A stretch of DNA of 64,000 bases, taken from NCBI RefSeq assembly GCF_008728515.1, contig NC_044996.1, forward strand, positions 124,877,610 through 124,941,609, given 5' to 3'. Shown piece after piece: positions 24,833 to 36,614 of this stretch; positions within the stretch are counted from its first letter, which is position 1, and every line of letters starts with the position of its first letter. The position numbers and the translations under genes were made by a program. The notes beneath the pieces were generated by a model. The model made no database searches, was not told where the DNA came from, and saw nothing but the letters and a program-made list of their open reading frames with translations. Origin of the DNA: Papio anubis (Eukaryota; Chordata; Mammalia; Primates; Cercopithecidae).

Positions 24833-25649
24833 ATTTTTTATTTTTAAATTTTGTGGGTACATAGTATGTGTCTATATTTCTGGGTTACATGAGATGTTTC
24901 GATATAGGCATGCAATGCATAATAATCACACCAGAGTAAATGGGGTCTCCATCCCCTCAAGTATTTATCCTTTGTGTTACAAACAATCCAATTATACTCT
25001 TTAATTACTTTTAAATACACAATAAATTATTTGTTGACTTTAGTCACCTAGTTGTGCTATCAAATATTATATATTATTTATTCTAACTATACTTTGCAGC
25101 CCACTTCTTCCCTGCCCCTCCAACACTTCCAAGCCTGTGGTAAGCATCCTTCTATGCTCTATCATCATGAGTTCAATTGTTTTAATTTTTAGCATCCACA
25201 AATAAGTGAGAATATGCTATGTTTATCTTTCTGTGTCTGACTTATTTCATTTAACATAATGGCCTCCAGTTCCATCCATGTTGTTGCAAATGGCTGGATA
25301 TCATTCTTTTTGTTGCAAATGGCTGGATATCATTCTTTTTTATGGCTGAATGGTACTCCCTTGTATATATGTACCATATTTTCTTTATGCATTCATCTGT
25401 CAATGTGTACTTAGGTTGCTTCCAAACCTTGGCTACTATGAATGATGTCAAGAATGTGGAGAAAAGGGAACCCTTATACACTGTTGATGGGAATGTAAAT
25501 TAGTACAGCAACTATGGAGAGCAGTTTGGGAAGTTCCTCAAAAAACTAAAAATAGAGCTACCATATGGTCCAGCAATCTCACTGCTGGGTATATACCCAA
25601 AAGAAAGGAAATCAGCATATCAAAGAGATATCTTTACTCCCATGTTTAT
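24833..25649 (-). mobile_element. L1 insertion with 5' inversion
   Basis: 24833 to about 25448 is antisense L1 3' sequence ('gggtacatagtatgtgtcta', then 'aatggcctccagttccatcc', then 'aggttgcttccaaaccttgg'). From about 25449 to 25649 the sequence switches to sense L1 ('aatgtggagaaaagggaacc', then 'actgctgggtatatacccaa'). A 9-bp duplication 'taaaattta' flanks the whole (24824-24832 and 25650-25658), showing one insertion event with an inverted 5' end. Confidence 0.88.
25282..25339. repeat. 29-bp tandem duplication inside the inverted L1
   Basis: The unit starting 'tgttgcaaatggctggatat' occurs twice back to back (25282-25310 and 25311-25339). Normal L1 has it once, so this is a local slippage duplication. 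Confidence 0.9.
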
Positions 25650-25835
25650 TAAAATTTACTTTTTATTATTTTAATTGCCAGTCTTCATCCACTAGAATAC
25701 GAACTTTATGAGTGCAAGGATTTCTGTTGCTTTAATTCACTGATGCATTTCCAGCATATAGAACTGTACTTGAAACATAGAAGGTTCTCAATAAATATCC
25801 GTTGAATAAATGAATCAATCACAGCAGGCTCCTTC

Positions 25836-27490
25836 TTCCTTTTAGGTGAAGTCTCTCTGTCTCTTTCAGAAGCCCTATTCCCTAACCCAGTCCATTCCAC
25901 TTTGAGGACACTACTTGAGTCCCTTGTTCATATATGGCCTTGGCTCCTATGACAATCAGTGCAAGGCAATAGATATTAAAGTTGGAATGAGAGACCCCCT
26001 TCCTCCTCTGGGCATATCTGAATTTCAGGTCCAACTAAGCCAGGATATTTGATATTTTAATTTGGGGGTTCCAGGTATCTCATTGGGGAGGTGAGCTCAG
26101 GGATCAGGAGTGAAGGAGCAGGGAGAGTAAGGCAGACAAGGAAGAAAGTTAAGGAAGGGTATGTTTTTGAAATGATTAATCCTGTGGGCAGCTGGAGATT
26201 AATCCTGCTGGGAGCACACTGGAAATGATGTAAAATGTACCTCAGAATGATTCCTCCATAGGAGAGGAAGCCATTATGGACCCATTCCTGTCCTCCTTTG
26301 TTTCAGAGTTGCATCCAGAGGTTTTGACTCCCATACCCCACTCCTTGCCATATCCCAGGCTGTTCTATGTGAGAGCTGAACAAGATGCAGCAGGCACTGG
26401 GGAGAATCCCTCAGCATGCACAGGAAATGGCCACCACAGCTATGGCTGAAGTCGCATAAAGGTAGAGGGAATATGCTTTGGGACACAAAAAGAATCAGCT
26501 ACATTTGGTTACAATAAATTACATTTTAAGAACTACTTTCAAATCTAATGATCACAATACTTTCATATTCTATTACTAAGCTTTCCTTTTCCACATATTT
26601 AAATGAACTTTGCTAGAAAGATATTATCCACAACATGGCATGATGAACCCATAAAATGAGAAGAACCCAACTGCTCCATGAACAAAAGGTCAGTTTGCAG
26701 CTCTTAATCCACCTTTATTTTCATCAGCAAGATCACTTGTTGGATTGTGAGAATTCTCTGTTATCCACTGTAGCTCTTGCTGTCAGTAATTTTCACTGTG
26801 TACCCATGATCACTGCTCCTCACAGGGCAAGATGTGTGTGATATTTCATCAAGAACTGCTGTCTGTCTTATCAGACACTCCTGAAAGCCTCCTCAGAAGG
26901 CTCATGTCATCCCTCTCACTGATTAATTAAAAGTGTTGCACCAAGTCAACTAAACGGCACAGTACCCAGGAACCACAATGATTTTCTCAGAAAAGAACAT
27001 CTCCTAATGAGGACTCCATCCAAGGACAGAGCATTCATTCTTTTTCCAGGAAATCCAACTGAATCCAATTCAATATTTAAGGGTACAAGAAGCTTAATAG
27101 ATGTAAGAATAGACAAATAAAATATCTGTAAAACCTGCACAGAGAAGAGCTTGAGCATGTACAGAGAGATTTTCTAAAGCTCAGTTCTGGAAAGAATTTA
27201 TGGTCAAAGAAATGATAAGATGCTTAGGTAACATTTGTGTCCATAATCATCTGAAATGCCCTTTCTGGTAGTTTTGGATGCAAGTCTAACTCTTGAATTA
27301 GAACTGCTTCTGGCTTAGAACTGTCAGTATCTATTTCTACCTGACTAGGAGGACGTGCCTGGCATGTAGTAGGTCTTTACATTTGTCAAAAGCACAATTC
27401 CTTTTTCAACTTAATCCTTGCTTCTGAACCTGAGAAAATAAGCCTAACTTTAGACTTGGTATTCTGCCAAACATTCTTCAGATTTAGGCT
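25836..27490. other. Intergenic DNA, nothing recognised
   Basis: No repeat family or coding exon is recognised. Short open frames (26274-26486 minus, 26656-26841 plus, 26946-27158 minus) show no domain or supporting splice signal. Confidence 0.5.
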
Positions 27491-27494
27491 CAAG

Positions 27495-27700
27495 TGGTAT
27501 TGAACAGTTATGTTCCAGGCAATGTGCTAGATGCTTCAGTGTAAGTTTATCTCACTTAGTTGTCATCCAAACCCCATGAAATGGGTACCTACTATTTGGT
27601 AGATGAGAAAAGTAGACAACAGAGAAGTTGAGTCTTTTGCTCAAGGTCACACAGCTAGAAAATGTAAAGTCAAGGTTCCAAGTTTAGGGACTAGGAATCT
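27495..27700 (+). mobile_element. MIR SINE
   Basis: The order 'ttccaggcaatgtgctagat', 'tgagaaaagtagacaacaga' and 'gctcaaggtcacacagctag' is the MIR core and 3' half in sense orientation. Confidence 0.85.
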
Positions 27701-27721
27701 GTTTGCTTGCTTGCTTCTTGG

Positions 27722-28240
27722 CCTCAAATTTTTTTTTACCATTCCTCCCATCAAGAGGTGGCTGCTTTATGACTCTGCTCCTTGAATCCAGGAAGGCTTC
27801 TATATTCTTTGACCACAAGGGAAAAGTGAAGGTGATGCTGTGAGATTTCGAAGGCTAGTTCACAAGGGCTCTGCAGCTTGCCTGGACTCTCTTGGAGCAT
27901 TTACATCTTCCAGAGACTCCTTGGCCCCTCACCCAGCCACATGGAGAGGCCACACATAGATCCTCAGGTCAACAGCCATTGAGTTGTTCCACTTCATACT
28001 CCAGACATGTGAGAAAAGAAGCCTCCAAATGGTTTCTGCCCCTAGTCATTCAAGTCACCCACAACCATCTGAGTCCTCCCAGCTGAGAGCTTACACATCA
28101 TGGGTCAGAGACAAACCATCATCACTGTACCTTGCCTCAATTTCTGACTCCCAGAATTTGTGAGCTTAATAAAATGGTTGTTATTTATACCACTGATTTG
28201 GGATGGTATATTGTATGACAATAGTAATTGGAACAAGGAA
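27722..28240 (+). mobile_element. MLT1-like MaLR LTR
   Basis: Begins near 'accattcctcccatcaagag' and ends with 'gacaatagtaattggaacaa'. The internal text 'tgaatccaggaaggcttcta' and 'aataaaatggttgttattta' fits an MLT1-type LTR. It is similar in layout to the LTR at 4111. Confidence 0.7.
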
Positions 28241-29384
28241 CTTTCCGTAAACTTTAGACATTCTGTATGCATGTGATAACGTACAATCCCACAAAGTTCC
28301 CCAGGCTCATGGAGACCCCATGAGTGCCAACTAGATCCCTTGAAGTTACAGGGGAGCAGAAAGCCAGGACTCTGGCCAACTCTGATCTGGGTTTTGTTTC
28401 AAAAACTCTGGCCTCAATAATTTTTCACTTTTTTCTATTAGGAATTTTCAGTATCTATTTCTACATGGTACCTTGTCTAAATCACACAAAGCATCCTCAG
28501 TCCATCTGATCCTTCCTGGAACCATTGAGATTTCTGCGTTCCTTCTTCTCAGTTCTAAGTTTCCTGGTGGTCAAGTGGTTAGGACTTAGCAGTCTCATTC
28601 TTCATATTCCTCCCTCTGGCCTGCAAAAGTAAAAAAAAAAAAAAAAAAAAAAAGATCTCTAGTTTAGTTGAAGTCACTATTTTTCATAGATATCTAAGCT
28701 CACCTGCCCTAAGGACCTGCCTCATAGTCTCTCAACAGTAAGCATGAGGTCAGGAGGGCATCTATCCTTCCTCTCCACCAGAGATGGCATAAGTGCTAGA
28801 TCAAGGGCCTGTCCAGACAAGAAAAGCAGAGCATCCTCGATTAAAACATGAGGTTTTATAATAATTTGATTTTATTAAACCCTTACCTTAAATAAATGTC
28901 ATCACTTTAAAAAGGAAGCATGTATGGATTGTATTAGAATCTCGATCAAATAAAAACAATTAACTGATTATAAAAAACACAATTCAAGATAACTATGCTA
29001 ACACCATTTTAAATAAAAGCAGGTATTTGAAAGGATGTTTCTGTTTTAGGGACTCTGATTAGGAACATCATGTTCCAAAGCAGAACAGAGCACAGTTGGG
29101 GCAGAGGTAAGTCTCACACTGTGGAGTCTGTGGTTTCTTATCTAAGTAAGGTGCAACTTAAACCCAGACAGAGTAGGCAAATGTTCTGCATACTGAGAGA
29201 AGAGAGTAAATAGGAATTTCTCAACCCTAAAACACAAAAACTAAGTACACAGCAACTAATGCTCGAAATTCTACTATTCAAGATTTATTCCTTTGGCTTA
29301 AGGCTTTGTTCCCCTTTACAATGCAAAGATCTCGTGAGTTGTTTACAACTTAGTGATAGTGGCAGGTCTTGTCAACTACCTACC
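28241..29384. other. Intergenic DNA with an A homopolymer
   Basis: No gene recognised. An A run of about 25 lies at 28629-28653. No recognisable retrotransposon body is attached to it. Confidence 0.5.
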
Positions 29385-29690
29385 TAATGTCCATGTTCCC
29401 CTTTTATCTGGTTACAGAACCCCAGTTTGGGGGGTAAGGTAGCAGCATGCCCAGTTTCCTTTTCAGCTGGGGTGGTCATGTGACCCAGCTCTGGCTTATG
29501 ATATATAAGTGGAAATCGTTGGGAGGAGCTGCTTAGAATGCTTGTTAAAAGAGGCAGACTTCTAAACACAATGGCCCTTTCCATTTTCCATTCTTCCTTC
29601 ATGGAAGGTGGAGATACTTCATGAGGCACAGGAGCCATCTTGCAAACCCAAGGACAAGAACTCAACACTAAGGGCAGAAGAGTAGATTTA
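29385..29690 (+). repeat. Unassigned old dispersed repeat
   Basis: The text 'gtcatgtgacccagctctgg', 'ggcttatgatatataagtgg' and 'caggagccatcttgcaaacc' resembles a common old mammalian repeat of LTR type that I cannot name. The antisense open frame over it has no domain. Confidence 0.4.
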
Positions 29691-29969
29691 AGAGCTAAAA
29701 TCTGGCTTTCAACCTTTAATCTAAAATATTCATGTAAATATTGGTTCCTTGCATAAAATCAGGGATAGGCCAAGATTCAAAATGATGGAGAGTTTCCTTT
29801 AGGTTAGAATTATTAGTATTGTTTGCCCCACCTCTTTCATAAAAATGTTCTCACAGGTTGTGAGTACATTTTGTGAACTCTCACTATCAGTTAAGTAGGT
29901 GGGAATCAAGTCACAATGTTTTACTTAAATGCCACAAAGAAGGATTTGCCCATTCCATAGCACTGGAGT

Positions 29970-30325
29970 AGAGCAGTGCTTCTCAAACATTAATTGCAAT
30001 CATAGAATTAGCTGGGGATCTTATTAAAGTACAGGCTCTGATTTAGCAGGTCTAGAGTGATACCTGAAATCCTGCAGTTCTAATAAGCTCCCAAGTGGTG
30101 ATAAAGCCAGTCCATGAACCACACTTTGGTTGCCAGAAAGTAGAGCAGGTGCCAACAGGGATGCTCATCAGGATCATTTTTAAAAAGAAGAAAACACACA
30201 CACGGGAGAGAGAGTGTGTGTCTTGGGCCACATCCCAGCCCTACAGGTCAAAATCTCTGGGGATGAGGTGCAGGAGTTTGTTTTATTAACCACCTCCCCA
30301 GGTAATTCCTATTTAGCCATAAGAT
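29970..30325 (+). mobile_element. MER5-like hAT-Charlie remnants (two adjacent)
   Basis: 29970-30140 reads 'agcagtgcttctcaaacatt' then 'tgatttagcaggtctagagt' then 'gaaccacactttggttgcca', a MER5-type non-autonomous hAT transposon. 30150-30325 carries a second such piece ('tcaaaatctctggggatgag', 'aggtaattcctatttagcca'), interrupted by a CA/GAGA/TG simple repeat at 30194-30221. The duplicated segment starts inside that simple repeat. Confidence 0.65.
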
Positions 30326-30466
30326 GCACCTGGTCTGCAATGGGCAGAGCGGCATGTCTCAAAGAGTAGCTGTGCACCTTCTAACTCAGAATTGCCAAAG
30401 GAGCTTGATGACAGTGCAGATACCTTCCTTCTGTTGCTTGGGAAGGAGGCGAAGAGGTGGATGGAG

Positions 30467-30494
30467 TATAAAAAATAAGGAGACTGTATAAAAT
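30467..30494 (+). promoter_or_regulatory. Two TATA-like motifs upstream of an 82-codon frame
   Basis: 'tataaaaaat' at 30467-30476 and 'tataaaat' at 30487-30494 stand about 71-98 bp before the ATG at 30565. The spacing would suit a transcription start near 30515. AT-rich motifs of this kind also arise by chance, and no other promoter element is recognised. Confidence 0.3.
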
Positions 30495-30564
30495 GGGAGA
30501 TTGACATCACTTCAACTCCCACCTGGCAGGAGTAGATAAGGCCAATTCTCTTGTAATTGACAGC

Positions 30565-30813
30565 ATGGAACGTCCCTCCTGCTGCCTGACCACCTGCACA
30601 TCCTTCCTTCTCTTCCTCTCCCTGGCAACTGCCGCAGCCAAGGCTGCCCCTCAGGGGATGCTGAGAGCCGTGGTTAAAGAAGAGGGAGAGGAACTCAGAG
30701 AAATTGTGGAGTCAGGGAGAAAAATAAGGAAGGGCATGAGAATTACAAACAGCCATAGGCTTCTGTTTATATTGCAATTCAGTCCAGCGGAAATAAATAA
30801 ATACCTATTTTGA
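30565..30813 (+). CDS. Hypothetical short secreted protein or first exon
   Basis: An 82-codon frame. The ATG has A at -3 and G at +4, a strong initiation context. The first 30 residues look like a signal peptide: short polar start (MERPSCC), hydrophobic stretch (including SFLLFLSLATAAA), small residues A-K-A before a likely cut near residue 26-28. The rest is acidic then basic (residues 37-60), with a G-R-K near residue 52. No domain is recognised and I cannot match it to a known gene. No good GT donor follows, so it would have to be a single-exon product. It could be chance. The identical frame recurs at 47244-47492. Confidence 0.25.
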   Translation: MERPSCCLTTCTSFLLFLSLATAAAKAAPQGMLRAVVKEEGEELREIVESGRKIRKGMRITNSHRLLFILQFSPAEINKYLF

Positions 30814-33144
30814 GATCTGTACTTGCTGAAACAACAAGAATATATTATTCAGCCAAAAGAGTGCCTTCCAATTGCATTAAATTGTGTCTATGTGCAGATA
30901 AGGGTCCAGAAGGCTGTGAATCATATTAATCCCTAATTGGTAGAATTTAATGTTTTTCTTATTTCAGTATATTAATCTGTGCTATTTGAAAGTTTTACCC
31001 CAAGCATGGATTATTTTTATAATCAGAAGTAAATAATAAAGCCATTTTTCATTTAGAAGAAAACAAGAGGTCACAGTGCTAAAATGCTACGAGGACAGAT
31101 TATGGAAGGATACAGCCCCTTTATTCAAGAAACTCACACACTCAGTGGTCAGAATCATGGATGTTTCCTGAGTTGCACGGACATGTAGTTATGTGGCCCC
31201 ACAACAGATGTCCGGGTTGGGCTTGCCTACAGGGAGTGGCATTTGGTCCAAAAGTCCAAGATGGATTCCAAATGAATGCTATTGAGTGCAGATCTGACGA
31301 GGAGTGTAGTTTATTAAAGGAGGGGAACTTGTCAAGATTATTTAGTATAAATAAAGTTGATTTGGAGATAAATATATGGGTCTGAGGAATCTAGAAACAG
31401 CAGGTGTAATGCTACAGAAAGATAGTAATCTTGCAATTATAACAATGAGACGAGTCAATAACTTGGCTGGAAATTGAGCAAGTAAACCTGAGGCCTCCTT
31501 AAAGATAGAACCACTTCTTGTTGCCCTGGGACTTGCTCCTCGTGGTACTGAGATGATAATAGAATTGTCACATGCAAATGAATTAAATCATAACTAGGCA
31601 TGGAACAATGATCTCTGTAGAAGTTTTGGAGGGCTTTGTACATTTGATAAAAGATGAGCTCAGGAAGGGAAGAATCTGAATTGAACAGGATCTGCTTACT
31701 TGGGAATTCTTTGAGTATTGTACACCTATGGTATCTTCTTCCACTGACTTTAGTCATGGTCATGGAAAATAATAAGCTAAATATTTGTGAGTTCATATTG
31801 TCTCAGTCTCCTGCTTAAAGCTTGGGAGAAAAAAAGAAAAACAGATAAAGCAACCTGGAGGGAGGTGGGGGGGAGTTACAATTGTAAATCACTGCTAGGA
31901 TTTTGAAAGCTGGATCAGCAAAGCTACCTTAAATTCTAAGCTTCTCAACTTTCACTTATGCTGCCCACAACTAGAGTTGCTATTTTTTATATTTCCTGTA
32001 TCTATCACTTTCTATTAGCTCAAGCTCTGGCAGGGAACACCAGTTCATTAAATGACAAATATGAACCTAAATACCAAAACACAAATGCTGAAACTGTTAT
32101 GAGGCCCCTTCTTGACAGTGATGGATAAAGGCAGAAACAAGGGAGGAGTTTCTACTTGGGTGCTGCACAATACACCTTTGCCTTGGGCAATCTCAGGCAC
32201 CTTAGGCAAGGACTTGGAGGAAAACCCTGACTTCGCCATCACACTTTCATTGAGTCAGTTTTCAATGTGCTATCTGTGCTATCTGCTGGGGATCAAGAAG
32301 ATAAAAAGAGAAAGGTAACTTGGAAATGAGAATGGGATGGGAAAAGAGGAGAGAAAAGGGGAGGCTAGGTGGAGAAAAACGGTTATAATACAATGTCATG
32401 ACCAGTGGGCCCTGTGGCCAGCTTGGGGTCATATTCTGTCTCCTGGAATTTCCATTGCTTTCACCTGTTGACAGCAGCTAGCACCTTGCTAGGGCAGTTA
32501 CCAGCCTAAGGCTAATTTTACTACTAACAAAAGGTAGGATTTACTAGGTTCTCTGCAGTGACTTTGAAAACATCTGTGATAAAGCGTCAATAACTGAAAT
32601 CAAAAGAAGCATCTCAAGGGAGGAGATGAGAAATCAGAAATAGGATATGAGAAACAGTCACTGACTTATTTGCCACCAGTGTTAATTATACATGAATGGT
32701 TTTTCAGTTTGAAAGAATGCTGCATTTAGGAAGCTTTAACTGATACTGATTATTTTTGTATCTTAGGGTCTCAGATCTACAACACCTGAACACCTCCCCT
32801 GAGGAAGCCTCGAGTTCAGTGCTAGCTCTGCAGTCAACATGAACCTAAAATATTACTACAGACAGGAATAGTTCTGGATCAAGATTCTGATCTTCTTTCC
32901 ACTTTTTCAGACTCATCAGAAGAGGTGTCTAAAAAGATGCACAAAAAAAAAATTGTAAGTGGACCATTATTGCCTGAGGGTCTAAAGTTTTACCAGATGC
33001 TTTTTACAATGAAGTATATATAATGTACATGCTTGTGGAAAATGCTGGGTCTTAAACCCAACCTCTATTAACCCGATTATTGCTCATTAATCATGGCTAA
33101 AAATCTAGCATCAAGAATCATTGAGATCCTAGCTACTTAAAGGG
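30814..33144. other. Intergenic DNA, no gene recognised
   Basis: Short open frames occur on both strands (for example 31455-31796 minus, 113 codons) but none has a recognisable domain. One possible short exon with flanking splice signals lies at 32911-32954 (see findings). Confidence 0.45.
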
Positions 33145-33292
33145 TAATCCCTGGATCAACAGCATCAGCAGCATCCGAGAGCTTGTTGGAAATGCAGAAT
33201 CTCAGGCAGACCTGCTGAACCAAAAATCTCAGTTTAACAAGACCCACAGGTGATTGGAATTTCCCTTTCACATTTGAGAAGCACTGCTCTAG
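33145..33292 (+). mobile_element. MER5-like hAT-Charlie remnant
   Basis: 'aatccctggatcaacagcat', 'gttggaaatgcagaatctca' and 'cacatttgagaagcactgct' form the usual order of a MER5-type element. The copy in unit 2 is at 49824-49971. Confidence 0.75.
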
Positions 33293-33847
33293 ATCCTCTC
33301 TCTTGAGGAGGTCATTTACGTCAGGTTCTATTCTTAATAGGAAACAGGTTGAGAAATAAAACAGGGCTACAAATACGAACCATAAAATGTGAAGTTTTTA
33401 GTGAATATTGAAAACAAGGCAGCAAAATGGCTGTTTATTAAACCTGACATATTCTGTACCGAGATCAAAAGGCAGGTGTTACAAGGACCAGAGCTCTAAT
33501 TATGAAGTTGGCTATTTCAACACGACCAGCTACTGAACACTACATGCTTCCCCTTCATGCTTTTAATCTTTCCCATAAATGCCACATGGTTCTTTTGGCA
33601 GAATCAGCTCCCAGATTTGCAGTGGGAATTAGACAAGAACATTTTCTCCTTCCTTTCCTTTGAGATGCAGGGATGGGGGCTGGAGCAGGCAGCAGGGAGC
33701 ACTTCTGAGGCCAGGAGTAAGCAAAACTAAAACCAGAAAAGGGGTGCCAAGATATGAATGCCAGAGGGAACATAAGGGCACAAAACTGCAAGAGGGGGAA
33801 GGAGGGTAACACATTACCAGGTGCCTGGGACCAGAGACATGCCAAGT
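33293..33847. other. Intergenic DNA, nothing recognised
   Basis: About 555 bp between a MER5-like remnant and an L1. An antisense frame of 96 codons (33555-33845) has no recognisable domain. Confidence 0.5.
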
Positions 33848-33858
33848 GGTAGGGTCTT

Positions 33859-34612
33859 TTTAATTTTTATTTTATTTCTTAAAATGTATTTTTAATTAAC
33901 AAATAAAACTTGTATTTATGGTATCTAACATGATGTTTTGGGACAGGTAGACACTGTGGAATGGCTAAATCCAGCTAATTTACATATGCATTGCCTCACA
34001 TTTTTATTTTTTTGTGCTGAGAACACTTAAAATTTACTCTTAGCGATTTTCAAGAATATAATACATTGCTATTAATTATAATCACCGTGTTATACAATAG
34101 ATCTCTTGAATTTATTCATCCTAAGTGAAATTTTGTATCCTTTGACCACCCCACTCCCAGTGCCCAGGCAACCAACATTCCACTGTCTGCTTCCATGAGT
34201 TAGACTTTTTTAGCTTCCACATATATGAGTGAGATCATGTGGTATTTGCCTTTCTGTGCTTGGCTTATTTCACTTAGCATAATGTCCTCCAGGTTCATGC
34301 ATGTTGTCACAAATGACAGAAGTTCTTCTCTTTTTAAGGCTGAGTAATATTCCATTGTGTATATATACCACATTTTCTTTATCAGCTCATCTGTTGATAG
34401 CCATTTAGGTTGATTCTATATCTTGACTGTTGTGAATAGTGCTGCAACAAACATCAGAGGGGGTGCAGATATCTCTTTGACATACTGATTTCATTTCCTT
34501 TGTATATATACTGAGCAGTGGGATTACTGGATTGTATGGTATTTCTATTTTTAATTTTTTGAGGATCCTCCATACTGTTTTCCATGTAGCTGTACTAACT
34601 TACATTTCCAGG
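33859..34612 (-). mobile_element. 5'-truncated L1, antisense
   Basis: Antisense L1 3' end: 'cagtgcccaggcaaccaaca', 'agcataatgtcctccaggtt', 'gtaatattccattgtgtata' and 'tccatactgttttccatgta'. It is flanked by a near-perfect 11-bp duplication, 'ggtagggtctt' at 33848-33858 and 'ggtatggtctt' at 34613-34623. Probably L1MA or similar. The unit 2 copy is at 50538-51291. Confidence 0.9.
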
Positions 34613-34623
34613 GGTATGGTCTT

Positions 34624-36614
34624 AATAAGGAACTAAGGGTGGGACTAAAGAGTTATCTTGAGGTAGGGTAGATAGCTCCTCTAGATTGAAGGCATCTTTT
34701 TTTATTTTTAGTGGCCAGTGCCTGGTACAGAGACCCAGCTAAAGAACCAGGGGAAGACTGGTTCATTCAACATGGGAGTGAAATTATGAAAGGTGTTAAG
34801 AGAAGTATGGAGATAAATTGGCTCAACATCTCTGCATAGGTTGATGGGTCTAAAAAGCTAAAGAGGGATGCAGTCTTACAAAGCATCATCGAGGATGGAG
34901 GATGCTATGCATAGAACCAGACTTCATCAAAACTTGAAACAGATATTTTGTTATCAGCATCCTATCTCTGCATTCTGACTTTCTTTCTCTCCTCCTGCTG
35001 CCTCCTCCAACCCACATTCAAACCCCTGGTGTGATCTGTCAATCAATTCCTTTAAGCCTATAGGTGGCAACCAATTGACTTGTTGTCCTCTTTTAAGGAA
35101 ACTGAATGTGATTGTCTACTCTTTAAAGATTGAATAATCTTCTAGACCCAAATCAATGGTGCCCCCTGAAATTCCTCAAACCCACGTCAACAGACACCTG
35201 CTCCATCTATCCCAAAGACAGGTTCGTGTACATGACATTCTGAAGGTATAAGAAAAGAGAACTTCCATAACCAGATAGAGGGGCTAAAAGAGGTGGATGA
35301 CCTCAAATGTTCAACCCTGAGTTCTCGAGAAAATCATAAAGACTGAGGCAAAGGAGATGGATCTTTACTAAATGCAGGGTTGTTATTTTAACAAAACACT
35401 TTAATAATACTGTAATTTTTCTTAGGCCTTATCTCAGATTTCTCTTTTATGGTTTTTAGTCCTTTCTTGTTTAGGATATGTAGAAGGTTTTCCAGATAAG
35501 TATCATACCTCCTTTTGTTCCTCTTGGACTCAAATGCCCAATGATTACCCCAATTGGTTCAAATGACCTGAAATCTAAGGGAACAGAATTGGCCAGAAAC
35601 AAACCGATGGCCCACTGATTACCCCAATTGGTTCAAATGCCCTGAATTCTAAGGGAACAGAATTGGCCAGAAACAAACGTTCTAATATTCAAGAGCAGCA
35701 GGTGAATGGTTTGTTATCAATGCTAATTAGAATTCCATTTTCCTTATAGATCATATAGTTTAACTAATTGCATTGAACTATTAACTTGGAGAGAGGAGAA
35801 GGAGGAAGAAATACTACTCTCTTGTTGCTTTCCTAATATCTGTCATTTTCAAAAGGCTTGTTTGGCACACACAGATGATTCTGGTGTCAGTGCAAAACTG
35901 AACTCTGCAGCATATGTTGCCAAATGTTACAGCTCCCACTTAATGTTCGCCCTCTACATTACTTGTCAAATTAGACATGCTAGTAATATCCATAATTACA
36001 TGTTGCAAGAAATGGAGCTGCAGTCTGAAGTGTTCTTAGATGCTAATTAGACTTCAGGGAAATCCCTACGAACAATGCATTCAAGCATCCTCTAACCTCT
36101 GGCTTGGAGGCCTGGCATAGGTTCTTTTGTAATGCCAACATTTTACCCATAATTTCTAAGTGTCTCTGATAATTTAGAATGCTTCTTAAAAGGAAAAATA
36201 GCAAAAAGCTAATCCCCAGGGGGTCTGAAGAACCATTTCCCAGTTTTAGCAAGATTATGTTGTGCTAATTCTATCTTTGCAGACTACAGCAAACAAGAAA
36301 GCTTAAGACCTGGGCTATACTCAAAAATTCACGAGCCTCAACTTCCTATCCAGTCTTTCTGAGACTCTGCTCCACCTATGTCCCTTCCCTCGTCCCAGTT
36401 GCTCCCATTAGTTGTCACTGTGGTCTCCTCCCTTATGCATTTAATCTATACATATTTATTGAACACGTATTGTATGCCTGGCACTGTACAAAGATGAATG
36501 ACCCCTATTCTCAAGGCGGTCATGTAAAATGAAGTACACTGATACATGGAGAAATTATTCTAAACCATGAAGTAACTGCAATGGTGGTGAGACAGAAGTA
36601 CTGTGGAGGAGAAC
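34624..36614. other. Intergenic DNA with a short direct repeat
   Basis: No gene recognised. It contains a 74-bp tandem repeat (35537-35678). The text 'tatttattgaacacgtattg' near 36453 is the start wording of an old dispersed repeat, too short to name. Confidence 0.5.
35537..35678. repeat. 74-bp tandem repeat, two copies
   Basis: Two copies of a unit with 'gattaccccaattggttcaa' and 'aacagaattggccagaaaca', period 74, with a few mismatches between them. Not part of any repeat family I recognise. The unit 2 copy is at 52216-52357. Confidence 0.9.

Larger units (their letters stand above)
24031..25835 (+). mobile_element. L2 LINE, split by two insertions
   Basis: Blocks at about 24031-24364, 24726-24823 and 25676-25835 read as L2 3' sequence. 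They include 'cctggaattctcttccttca', 'gtgaaatgtcaccttgtaaa', 'tccactagaatacgaacttt' and the L2 end 'caataaatatccgttgaata' with 'aatgaatca'. The order is collinear. The LTR-like repeat at 24365 and the rearranged L1 at 24833 were inserted into it. Confidence 0.7.
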
